Origin: Mesorhizobium sp. C432A
Lineage (GTDB): Bacteria > Pseudomonadota > Alphaproteobacteria > Rhizobiales > Rhizobiaceae
Reading direction: 5' to 3'
Assembly (NCBI RefSeq): GCF_030323145.1
Contig: NZ_CP100470.1
Span: 3,575,001-3,639,000 of the forward strand
DNA length: 64,000 nt
Below, one piece after another: positions 9,508 through 17,329 of the stretch (position 1 is the stretch's first letter; the number at the start of each line of letters is the position of its first letter). Both the position numbers and the translations under genes were made by a program. The notes beneath the pieces are model-generated. The model had not been told where the DNA came from and made no database searches. It worked only from the letters and a program-made list of their open reading frames with translations.

Positions 9508-9942
9508 TCAGACGCCGAATGCGATACCGGTCTTGGTCTGCGTCTTCAGGCCGCGCATGCAGGCGCCCGGTTTGACGCCGGCGCATTCGGTGGCGCTGTT
9601 GATCAGCACGCGGCTGAGTTTGGTGCACTCGGTGCCGGCGAGGTCGAAGCGGATCACCTTGGTCTTGCCGGCCGGCAGGTCCTTGAAGTCGAGCACGCTC
9701 AGGCGGTCGACAATGCCGGCCTCGTTGAACAGCGCGATTTCGAATGCCGCCTTGGAAAGATCGGCGCCGAGCGCATTGTTGACCACGAAGGTCAGCCGGC
9801 AACCCTTGTCCGAGGGCTGCACGGCATTGAGCTCGAGGCTGAGTTGCGGAGCCGGCGCGGACTGAGCCCACGCCGGCATCAAGCCAAGCGACATCGCCAG
9901 CGTCGAGGTCAGGAGGCGAAGCGATGCCGTCAAACTTGTCAT
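9508..9942 (-). CDS. small exported protein of the haem uptake cluster
   Basis: 144 aa with a clear signal peptide (cleavage likely after AWAQ, about residue 27) and a small domain with three Cys (in GCRL, ECTK/ECAG and ACMRG). It starts 5 nt after the haem receptor stop codon and precedes tonB, so it belongs to the haem uptake operon. I do not recognise an established family function. A periplasmic helper in haem uptake is an inference from position only. Confidence 0.7.
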   Translation of the reverse strand: MTSLTASLRLLTSTLAMSLGLMPAWAQSAPAPQLSLELNAVQPSDKGCRLTFVVNNALGADLSKAAFEIALFNEAGIVDRLSVLDFKDLPAGKTKVIRFDLAGTECTKLSRVLINSATECAGVKPGACMRGLKTQTKTGIAFGV

Positions 9943-9947
9943 CGGTG

Positions 9948-12149
9948 TCAGCCTCCAAAGCGCATGGTTGCGGCCAGCTTCAGCGTGATGCCGGGTTCAT
10001 AGATGACGGCGGTGGTGCCGCCGTTCAGCGGGTTGGTGTATTTGACGTCGAACAAATTGTCGGCGCGGAAGTCCACCTTCAGATTGTCGGTGGCCTGGTA
10101 ACTGGCGAAGGCGTTGACCAGAGTATAATCCTTGGCTACGGGGTTGCCCTTCGGCTTGCCGTTGTACTGCACCTCGCCGCCGACGGTCAGCTTGTCCTGA
10201 AGGAAGCGGAAGCCGAGCTGCCCGGTGACCTGCGAGGACGGGATGGTGGCAAGGTCGGCGCGCTCACCTTCATCGGAGATGGTGTGGCCGTTGGTGATCG
10301 AGGCGGAGAGCCCGGCATAACCCCAGGCGGCATCGTAGACGCTTTCCAGTTCGAAGCCGTTTATCTTGGCCTGGGCGACGTTCTGGTACTGGAAGCAGAT
10401 CGGAATGCCGGGGCCGAACGGGCAGCCGCTGGTCGGGTCGAATGCCGACAGTGTGACGCCTTCTATGTAGTCGTCGACATCGTTGTGGAAGTAGGCGGCC
10501 TTGAGCCGGAACGCGTCGCCGGCCTCGATAAGGTCGTTCAGCTTGTAGTTGACGCCGAACTCGGTGGTCTTGCCGGTTTCAGGCCGCAGGTTTGGGTTGG
10601 GCAGGAACGGGAAGGTGACGCCTGCCGGATGGTTGCCGCTGATCAGCGTTTCGGTCAGCGACGGCGAGCGGTAGCCTTCCGCGTAGGTGCCATAGAACTG
10701 CAGGCCCGCCAGGCTGGCGCTTTCGAAAGGCGTGACACCAACGGTGATGCGCGGCGACAGACGATCACCTGACGTTTCGTGGGTGCTGTCTTCGAGGCTG
10801 TAATTGTCGTAACGCAGCCCGGCAATGACCTCGAGCCAGTCCCAGGTGAGCTTGTCCTGGATGTAGGCGCCCGAAACACTACGCTTGCCCGATGGGGTGT
10901 AGAAGCTGTCGCCGCCGGCGGTGCCGCCGGTCTCGACATCGTCACCCACCCAGTCGCCGCCATAGGTCAATTCGTGCGCAACACCGGCTGTTTCGAAGCG
11001 CGACGTGTTCCAGATGTCGACGCCGGCCGTGCCAACGTCGAAGGTCGAGGTCGAACCGACGGGCAGCAGCACGGGAAGGCCGGTCGACGGATCGAAGCGG
11101 TTCTGCGGGACCAGCGTGGTGAGGTCGAGATTGGTCTTGTTGTAGGAGGCGTTGATGTGGAGATCGAGCCAGCTCCTGGCGTCGTCGGTGATGTTGTAGC
11201 GGGCGGTGAAGGTGTTCGACTTCAGGTCGACGTCGTTGGCCGGCACGCCGCCGCTGGTTTCCGTCCAGCCGTCGCTCGAGCCGACCCAGCCGAGCTTCAA
11301 TTCGCTGTCTTCGCTGGGGCGGATTGTGGTCTTGAGCAGGCCGCTCAGCAGGTCGAAGCCGGTGCCGTCGACGGTGTCGCCGCTGCCATTCTTGTAGTCG
11401 CCGTAGTCGCGGTAGACGATGTTGCCCAGCACATCCAAATCGTCGTTGAATTTGTAGGCGCCGCTGGCACTGGCGGTCCAGCCCTTGCCGTTGCTTTCAT
11501 AGCGCCCGGTGACGGAGCCGGCCCAGGTTTCGCCCGGTCTGAGGAAATCCACCGCATCCTTGGTGTCGAAGAAGACGACGCCGCCAATGGCGCCGGAGCC
11601 GTAGGTGTTGGCGGTCGGTCCGCGAATGACGTCAACGGATTTGATGAGCTCGGGATCGACATAGAAGGTCGACTGCGTGCCGTGGTCTGAGCGCTGGAAA
11701 TTCTGCCTGGCACCGTCGACGATGACCGCGACGCGACCGAAATCCTGCAGGCCGCGGATGTTGATGCTGGAGCTGACGCGTCGCGCATCGGCCTGCACGG
11801 CGACACCAGGCACACCGAGCAGCATTTCGTTCGGCGTCGTCGCCATGCGGCGGTCGAGCTGATCCTGGTCAACATGGCTGGCCGAAGCCAGCGATTCGAT
11901 TGCCGTCTCGCCGGTGCGGCTGATGACGAGGATCTTGTCCAGCAGGGTCGCGCCGGCGGGCGCCGGCTTGGTGTCCTCGGTTTTCCTGGTCTGGTCGGCC
12001 TGGTCAGCGGCCGGTTGAGCGCTGGCCGGCGATGTCAGCAGCGCGATCGTCGCTGCCCCCGCAAGCAAGGCTGCCATTGCCTTTGCCATAGGCCGATGCA
12101 CCGGATCGGCGTTCGCCAGACCCAGTCGTCCACAATTTCCCAAGCCCAT
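9948..12149 (-). CDS. hmuR: TonB-dependent haem/haemoglobin receptor
   Basis: 733 aa outer-membrane receptor. The start at ATG 12149 has a GGAG site about 9 nt upstream; an alternative ATG at 12089 would place the signal peptide (about residues 21-44) directly at the N-terminus. After the signal a TonB box/plug region follows, then a 22-strand barrel. The haem-receptor hallmarks are visible: a FRAP-like EGYRSPSLTE motif, a conserved His shortly after it (SGNHPAG) and the NPNL box (PNPNLRPETGKT). The C-terminus ends in an aromatic-poor FGG. It is divergent from hmuP and is likely induced in iron starvation through the IRO-type box at 12271-12285. Confidence 0.93.
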   Translation of the reverse strand: MGLGNCGRLGLANADPVHRPMAKAMAALLAGAATIALLTSPASAQPAADQADQTRKTEDTKPAPAGATLLDKILVISRTGETAIESLASASHVDQDQLDRRMATTPNEMLLGVPGVAVQADARRVSSSINIRGLQDFGRVAVIVDGARQNFQRSDHGTQSTFYVDPELIKSVDVIRGPTANTYGSGAIGGVVFFDTKDAVDFLRPGETWAGSVTGRYESNGKGWTASASGAYKFNDDLDVLGNIVYRDYGDYKNGSGDTVDGTGFDLLSGLLKTTIRPSEDSELKLGWVGSSDGWTETSGGVPANDVDLKSNTFTARYNITDDARSWLDLHINASYNKTNLDLTTLVPQNRFDPSTGLPVLLPVGSTSTFDVGTAGVDIWNTSRFETAGVAHELTYGGDWVGDDVETGGTAGGDSFYTPSGKRSVSGAYIQDKLTWDWLEVIAGLRYDNYSLEDSTHETSGDRLSPRITVGVTPFESASLAGLQFYGTYAEGYRSPSLTETLISGNHPAGVTFPFLPNPNLRPETGKTTEFGVNYKLNDLIEAGDAFRLKAAYFHNDVDDYIEGVTLSAFDPTSGCPFGPGIPICFQYQNVAQAKINGFELESVYDAAWGYAGLSASITNGHTISDEGERADLATIPSSQVTGQLGFRFLQDKLTVGGEVQYNGKPKGNPVAKDYTLVNAFASYQATDNLKVDFRADNLFDVKYTNPLNGGTTAVIYEPGITLKLAATMRFGG

Positions 12150-12270
12150 GCCCCAACTCCAAAATTCCAGGTTCGATGCTGGCTGGCTTGGTGCTCGCTG
12201 GCATTTTTCATTCTGTCCGGCGTCTTAAATGTTGACTCATTTGGTCCGGTATTGCACTGACTAATAAACA

Positions 12271-12285
12271 TGATAATCCGAGTCA
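12271..12285. promoter_or_regulatory. IRO box (RirA operator candidate) between hmuR and hmuP
   Basis: TGATAATCCGAGTCA matches the TGA-N9-TCA iron-responsive operator described for RirA-controlled rhizobial genes, including haem genes. It lies in the AT-rich divergent region between the receptor and hmuP, 66 bp before hmuP and 122 bp before hmuR, so it could control both directions. The motif is short, but a second copy before rirA itself supports it. Confidence 0.6.
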
Positions 12286-12350
12286 AGAAATGAATCGGCA
12301 TTTTTGCAACGCCTAGCCAGTTGCCCGGCACAGGAAAGGGATCGAAAGAG

Positions 12351-12557
12351 ATGAACACCCACAATCCCAACGACTTCCGTTACCGCGTCCGCCGTTCCGA
12401 GGAGACGCCGACCCGCTTCGACCGGGTGCCGCTGGCGGTGCGGACGCTGTCCTCCAACACGCTGTTCCAGGGCGAGCACGAGATCGGCATCGAGCACCAT
12501 GGCGCGCTCTATCGGCTGAAGATCACCCGCCAGGGCAAGCTCATCCTCAACAAGTGA
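12351..12557 (+). CDS. hmuP: HmuP/HemP haem-uptake regulator-type small protein
   Basis: 68 aa, start at ATG 12351 after a GAAAGAG-type site. It has the HemP family pattern: a basic N-terminal half, [11 protein letters not shown] in the middle, and a C-terminal [16 protein letters not shown]. In Bradyrhizobium HmuP is a co-activator needed for receptor expression; elsewhere HemP acts similarly. First gene of the hmuP-S-T-U-V unit; hmuS follows after 36 nt. Confidence 0.88.
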   Translation: MNTHNPNDFRYRVRRSEETPTRFDRVPLAVRTLSSNTLFQGEHEIGIEHHGALYRLKITRQGKLILNK

Positions 12558-12593
12558 CGAAACGACCAAACACGGCAGACAGGTAAGCAGGAC

Positions 12594-13654
12594 ATGGACC
12601 AGCGCGCAAAACCCGCCCCGCATGAAATCCGGCGGGCGCGGGCAGACAATCCGAAAGCGCGCGAGCGCGATCTTGCCGCCGAGCTCGGTATTTCCGAGGC
12701 CGAGCTGGTGGCCGCGCATTGCGGCGACGGCGTCGTGCGCGTCGAGCCCAGGGTCAACGATCTTCTGACCGGCCTCGACGCCGTCGGCGAAGTGATGGCG
12801 CTGACCCGCAACGAAAGCGCGGTGCACGAGAAGATCGGCGTCTACGACAAGGTTGTCACAGGCACGCACAACGCCATGGTGCTGGGCGAAAACATCGACC
12901 TGCGCATTTTTCCCAAAGTCTGGGCGCATGGCTTTGCCGTGGAAAAGCGCGACGGCGGCGACATCCGCCGCAGCCTGCAATTCTTCGACGCGGCCGGCGA
13001 TGCGGTGCACAAGGTGCATCTGCGGCCGGCGTCCAATCTCTATGCCTACCAGAAGCTCGTGGCCGCACTCGAATCGCCGAACCAGGAGGCGACCGTGTCT
13101 ATCGCAGGCTTGGCCGACGACGACGCGGAGACGTCGGGCGTTGCCGCAGACATCGATGACCTGCGCGACCGCTGGAGCCGGCTGACCGACGTCCACCAGT
13201 TCTTCGGCATGTGAAAGAGCTGAAGCTCAGCCGCCGCCAGGCCGTGCGCATGGTCGGCCAGGACTATGCCTGGCTGCTCGACAATGACGCCGTCAGCGCC
13301 ATGTTCCATCATGCCGCCGCCGACGGCATGCCGATCATGTGTTTTGTCGGAAACCGCGGCTGCATCCAGATCCATTCGGGTCCCGTCAAGTCGATCAAGC
13401 CGATGGGTCCGTGGATCAACGTCATGGACGAGACCTTCCACCTGCATCTGCGCACCGATCACATCCAGGAGGTGTGGGCGGTGCGCAAGCCGACCAAGGA
13501 CGGTCATGTGACGTCGCTCGAAGCCTATGGCGCCGACGACGGCAAGATGATCATCCAGTTCTTTGGCAAGCGCCATGAAGGCGAGGGCGAGCGTGACGAC
13601 TGGCGGTTCCTCGCCGAAAACCTGCCGCGCATTCCAAGCCCGACCGCAGCCTGA
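12594..13654 (+). pseudogene. hmuS: hmuS haem transport/degradation protein, split by a frameshift
   Basis: HmuS homologues are single proteins of about 345-355 aa made of two repeats. Here the first 206 codons (12594-13214) end in TDVHQFFGM followed by TGA. The remaining 147 codons run in the next frame from a GTG at 13211 to 13654. One extra C (ATG-CTG-AAA instead of ATGTGAAA) would restore a continuous protein of about 353 aa. The haem-ligand His of the family (TDVHxFF) is His201, at the end of the N-terminal piece. The two pieces overlap by 4 nt (GTGA), so coupled translation of two half-proteins is conceivable. Mutation, sequence error and genuine split cannot be told apart here. Confidence 0.8.
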
Positions 13655-13665
13655 GGATCACGACG

Positions 13666-14553
13666 ATGATTTCACTGTTCAGGCGCCCGACGCTTGCCGC
13701 AGCCATGGGCCTGTCGCTGGCTCTTGCCGCGCCCGCGCCAGCCAGCGAAAACCTCGCCGTCTTTGACGACACGTCGCGGATCGCGGCGATCGGCGGCTCG
13801 ATCACCGAGATCGTTTACGCGCTTGGCGAAGAAGGCCATCTCGTCGCCCGCGATTCGACCAGCCGCTACCCCGCGGCCGCGGTCGCGCTGCCCGATGTCG
13901 GCTATATGCGCCAGCTGTCGCCGGAAGGTGTGCTTTCGGTCAATCCGTCGGGCATCCTGGCGCTGCATGGCAGCGGCCCTAGGGAAGCGGTCGACGTGCT
14001 GAAAAAGTCGAGCGTTCCGTTCATCGACGTGCCCGAGCACTACAGCCATGACGGCATCCTGGAAAAGATCCGCATCGTCGGCAAGGCGCTTGGCGTCGAC
14101 GCCAAGGCCGAGACGCTGGTGGCTGAGACCGACGCCAAGCTGAAGGCGGCCGAGAAGCAGACGGCGTCGATCAAGCAGCGCAAGCGCATCCTGTTCGTGC
14201 TGTCGATCCAGGGCGGCAAGATCCTGGCCGCCGGCACCGACACCGCCGGTGACGGCATCATCAAGCTCGCCGGTGCGGTCAACGCCGTCGAAGGTTTTTC
14301 CGGCTACAAGCAGATGTCCGACGAGGCCGTCGTAACCGCCAGGCCGGACGTGATCCTGGCCATGAAGAATGCCGGCCCGCCGATTGCGGAGGCCGAGCTT
14401 TTCGCCATCCCGTCGATCACCTCGACGCCGGCGGGTGAAGGCCGCAAACTGACCCTGATGGATGGCAGCTATCTCCTCGGCTTCGGGCCGCGCACGGCCG
14501 ATGCCATCCACGATCTGGCCGCCTCGCTCTATGGCAGCCAGGTCACGGACTGA
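13666..14553 (+). CDS. hmuT: haem ABC transporter periplasmic binding protein
   Basis: 295 aa with a signal peptide (about residues 1-26, cleavage near APAPASE) and a type III periplasmic-binding fold starting SRIAAIGGSITEIVYALGE, typical of HmuT/FecB-like haem binders. It accepts haem delivered by the receptor and passes it to HmuUV. A conserved Tyr/His pair (for example DVGYMRQLSPEG) fits HmuT haem ligation. It lies 11 nt after hmuS and 4 nt before hmuU. Confidence 0.93.
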   Translation: MISLFRRPTLAAAMGLSLALAAPAPASENLAVFDDTSRIAAIGGSITEIVYALGEEGHLVARDSTSRYPAAAVALPDVGYMRQLSPEGVLSVNPSGILALHGSGPREAVDVLKKSSVPFIDVPEHYSHDGILEKIRIVGKALGVDAKAETLVAETDAKLKAAEKQTASIKQRKRILFVLSIQGGKILAAGTDTAGDGIIKLAGAVNAVEGFSGYKQMSDEAVVTARPDVILAMKNAGPPIAEAELFAIPSITSTPAGEGRKLTLMDGSYLLGFGPRTADAIHDLAASLYGSQVTD

Positions 14554-14557
14554 GCCG

Positions 14558-15652
14558 ATGGTGGATCAGTCGATCGCCGGCGCGGCGGGCAAGGTGGCCG
14601 AGGGCGATCGCTCCGGGCGCGCTCGCCTGGTTATTGTGCTCCTGTGTGTGGCGCTTGCCCTTTCGATGTTCCTGTCGCTGAGGACGGGCGCTTCCGATGC
14701 ATCGGCCGTTGGTGTCATTCGTGACTGGCTGACCGGCGCCATGCCGGACGACGCCGCGCTTGGTGCCCGCGACCGGTTGATCGTCTACGATATCCGCATG
14801 CCGCGCGTACTGCTCGGTGTGCTGATCGGGGCGGCACTGGCCGTATCGGGTGCGGTCATGCAAGGCCTGTTTCGCAACCCGCTCGCCGATCCCGGCCTGA
14901 TCGGCGTTTCCGCCGGGTCGAGCCTCGGCGCGGTCGCCGTCATCGTGCTCGGCACGACGTGGCTGGCGCCGCTCACTCTGGCGCTCGGCGGGCTGGCCTT
15001 GCCGCTCGCCGCTTTCTGCGGCGGCCTTGCGGTCACGCTGGTGCTCTACCGCGTCGCCACGCGGCAGGGGCGCACCTCGGTCGCCACCATGCTGCTTGCC
15101 GGCATTGCGCTCGCAGCCCTTGCCATGGCGCTGACCGGTATCCTGATTTTCATGGCCGACGACCGGCAGTTGCGCGACCTGACCTTCTGGCAGCTGGGCT
15201 CGCTTGGCGGCGCGACCTGGCCGAAGATCGCTTCCGTCGGGCCGATCATCGTGCTGGCGCTTGCGGTAATGCCGTTCCTGGCCAAAGGCCTCAACGCCCT
15301 GGCGCTCGGCGAGGCGACGGCCGGACATCTCGGCATCCCGGTACAGCGGCTGAAATACACCGCGATCGTCGGCGTCTCGGCAGCGGTCGGCGCCTCTGTC
15401 GCAGTCAGCGGAGGCATCGGTTTTGTCGGCATCGTCGTGCCGCATCTCTTGCGGCTGCTGATCGGTCCGGACAATCGCTATCTCTTGCCGGCATCGGCGC
15501 TGCTCGGCGCCTCGATGCTGCTGATCGCCGATGCCGTTGCCCGCGTGGTCGTGGCCCCGGCCGAACTGCCGATCGGCATCGTCACCGCGATCGCCGGCGC
15601 ACCGTTCTTCCTCTGGATCCTGCTGCGCAAGCGCGGCGTAATCGACTTGTGA
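14558..15652 (+). CDS. hmuU: haem ABC transporter permease
   Basis: 364 aa from ATG 14558, 4 nt after the hmuT stop. It is a FecCD-family permease with about 9-10 membrane segments. Family motifs include RMPRVLLGVLIGAALAVSGA near the N-terminus and GGIGFVGIVVPHLLRLLIG near the C-terminus. It forms the haem channel in the inner membrane with HmuV. Confidence 0.94.
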   Translation: MVDQSIAGAAGKVAEGDRSGRARLVIVLLCVALALSMFLSLRTGASDASAVGVIRDWLTGAMPDDAALGARDRLIVYDIRMPRVLLGVLIGAALAVSGAVMQGLFRNPLADPGLIGVSAGSSLGAVAVIVLGTTWLAPLTLALGGLALPLAAFCGGLAVTLVLYRVATRQGRTSVATMLLAGIALAALAMALTGILIFMADDRQLRDLTFWQLGSLGGATWPKIASVGPIIVLALAVMPFLAKGLNALALGEATAGHLGIPVQRLKYTAIVGVSAAVGASVAVSGGIGFVGIVVPHLLRLLIGPDNRYLLPASALLGASMLLIADAVARVVVAPAELPIGIVTAIAGAPFFLWILLRKRGVIDL

Positions 15653-15675
15653 GATTTGAAACCTATGAGGCCGGC

Positions 15676-16464
15676 ATGATCGAAGCACGCGATGTCTCGG
15701 TAGCGATCGGCGGCAAGCGCATTGTTGCCAATGTCGATTTCGTCGCGCGGCCGGGCGAAATTGCGGCAGTCGTCGGACCCAACGGCTCGGGCAAGACGAC
15801 GTTTTTGAAGGCGTTGTCGGGCGATCTGGCGTTTGTGGGGACAGTGGCCGTCAACGGGCGCGATCTCACGGCGATGAGGCCGGTGGAGGCCGCCACCGTG
15901 CGTGCCGTGCTGCCGCAGGCCGCGACGCTGTCCTTTCCCTTCACGGTGCACGAAGTGGTCAGGCTCGGCCTTATCGGCGGCCGTTCCGGCGTTCTGCCGG
16001 GCGAAGATGATCGTCTGCCCGAGCGGGCGCTGGCGCGGGTCGACCTCGACGGCTTTGCCGGCCGCTTCTATCAGGAGCTTTCGGGCGGCGAACAACAGCG
16101 TGTGCAGCTGGCGCGCGTGCTGTGCCAGGTCTGGGCGCCGGTGCTGGACGGCAAGCCGCGCTATCTCTATCTCGACGAGCCGGTCTCCAGCCTTGATATC
16201 AAGCACCAGCTGATCATCATGAACATCGCCCGCGATTTCGCCCGGCGCGGCGGCGGTGTGATCGCCATCCTGCACGACCTCAATCTGACGGCCATGTATG
16301 CCGACCGGATTTTCGTGATGCATCGCGGCCGGCTCGCCGCCGACGGTTCACCGCAGGAGGTGCTGAGCGACGATCTGATCGAAAAGGTGTTCGATTGTCG
16401 GCTAAGGGTCGGTGTGTTGCCGGCGGCGAACATGCCGTTTGTCTTGCCGCAGTCAGCCGCCTAA
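15676..16464 (+). CDS. hmuV: haem ABC transporter ATP-binding protein
   Basis: 262 aa from ATG 15676. Walker A GPNGSGKTT, the Q-loop region around VLPQAATLSF, ABC signature LSGGEQQRVQLARVL, Walker B YLYLDEPVSSLD and the switch His in AILHDLNLT are all present, so it should be active. Last gene of hmuPSTUV. Its stop codon is the first part of the terminator-like hairpin at 16463-16502. Confidence 0.95.
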   Translation: MIEARDVSVAIGGKRIVANVDFVARPGEIAAVVGPNGSGKTTFLKALSGDLAFVGTVAVNGRDLTAMRPVEAATVRAVLPQAATLSFPFTVHEVVRLGLIGGRSGVLPGEDDRLPERALARVDLDGFAGRFYQELSGGEQQRVQLARVLCQVWAPVLDGKPRYLYLDEPVSSLDIKHQLIIMNIARDFARRGGGVIAILHDLNLTAMYADRIFVMHRGRLAADGSPQEVLSDDLIEKVFDCRLRVGVLPAANMPFVLPQSAA

Positions 16465-16502
16465 AGCGCGTCGCGTTTGAACGAACTCAGGCGACGCGCT
16501 TT
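16463..16502. terminator. hairpin after hmuV
   Basis: Perfect inverted repeat AAAGCGCGTCGC (16463-16474) and GCGACGCGCTTT (16491-16502) with a 16-nt loop, overlapping the hmuV stop codon and followed by a T-rich stretch. It lies between the convergent hmuV and rirA genes, so it can end transcription from both sides. From memory, similar sequences are common in Mesorhizobium intergenic regions. Confidence 0.65.
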
Positions 16503-16518
16503 AGGTCTTTGTCTTTAT

Positions 16519-16562
16519 GCATGTCGTTGTCTCAAAACCGGGGCCACTTTTGAGCGACATGC
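16519..16562. repeat. second intergenic stem-loop between hmuV and rirA
   Basis: Outer arms GCATGTCG (16519-16526) and CGACATGC (16555-16562) and inner arms CTCAAAA (16531-16537) and TTTTGAG (16548-16554) give a long interrupted stem. From memory, this GCATGTCG...CGACATGC palindrome is a dispersed intergenic repeat in rhizobial genomes. It may also serve as the rirA terminator. Confidence 0.6.
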
Positions 16563-16572
16563 ACTAGAAAAC

Positions 16573-17034
16573 TCAGGCGGCCGGTGCTCGCTGGACCAGC
16601 ATGTCGATGCCGAGCAAATGACGCACATTCGGGCGCGCCGCCACCATATCGGCGATGGTGTAGCGGGAGAGTACGGCAAAGAAGGCGTTGAGCGCCTCGC
16701 GCAGCGCCGAATTCAGCTGGCAGCTGTCGACCAGCGGGCATTCGGCGGCGTCGTTTTCGAAGCACTCGGCCATGGCGAAGCTCTCTTCGGTCACCCGTAC
16801 GACGTCGAACAGGCTGATCTGCTCGGCGGGGCGGCCGATCCTCACGCCGCCATTCCTGCCGCGCACCGTCTCGACCAGGCCATGCTCGACCAGCGGCTGC
16901 AGGATCTTGAACAGGAAAAGCTCCGACACCGAATAGGCGGCCGCAATCTCGGGGATGCGGCTCAGGCGATCGTTGTTGGCGGCGCAATACATCAGGATGC
17001 GCATGGCGTAGTTGGTCTGGCGCGTCAGCCGCAT
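16573..17034 (-). CDS. rirA: Rrf2-family iron-responsive regulator RirA
   Basis: 153 aa. An N-terminal winged helix (MRLTRQTNYAMRIL) is followed by the Rrf2 dimer helix and three cysteines, C91, C99 and C105, at the positions described for RirA of Rhizobium; these hold the Fe-S cluster that senses iron. RirA is the general iron repressor in many rhizobia. Its location at the end of the haem cluster and the IRO-type box 159 bp upstream suggest it controls this cluster and itself. Confidence 0.93.
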   Translation of the reverse strand: MRLTRQTNYAMRILMYCAANNDRLSRIPEIAAAYSVSELFLFKILQPLVEHGLVETVRGRNGGVRIGRPAEQISLFDVVRVTEESFAMAECFENDAAECPLVDSCQLNSALREALNAFFAVLSRYTIADMVAARPNVRHLLGIDMLVQRAPAA

Positions 17035-17192
17035 TTAATTCCTCACCCGAGTGCTGGCGCGCTGGAACTGCACCAGATTTTAGATTGTGCTGGTGCGGCT
17101 TTCTCACCCGGAGTTTCGGATTCGCCCACACTGGCCTGATCGGAATATGGCCTATACCTTGGAACAATTCCAGACTGGGATTGAATGATAGA

Positions 17193-17207
17193 TGAACATT
17201 CTTGTCA
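17193..17207. promoter_or_regulatory. IRO box (RirA operator candidate) upstream of rirA
   Basis: TGAACATTCTTGTCA fits TGA-N9-TCA exactly. It lies in the divergent region between rirA (start 17034) and the DUF445 gene (start 17330). RirA autoregulation through such a box is known in rhizobia. A promoter for the rightward gene could also be affected. Confidence 0.6.
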
Positions 17208-17329
17208 ACTTTGCGTGCGAAACCGGCAATCCCCGGACGAAATCGGCCCATCCGATCATGCTACGGGCCCAAACACCCCCTAAATAGCCCATGCCAGATA
17301 GCCAAGAGATCGATGAGGAGCGGCGTATC

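Noticed and set aside
12594..13654. Programmed frameshift in hmuS
   Set aside because: No slippery heptamer was seen at 13205-13215; a one-base loss or coupled restart explains the layout better.
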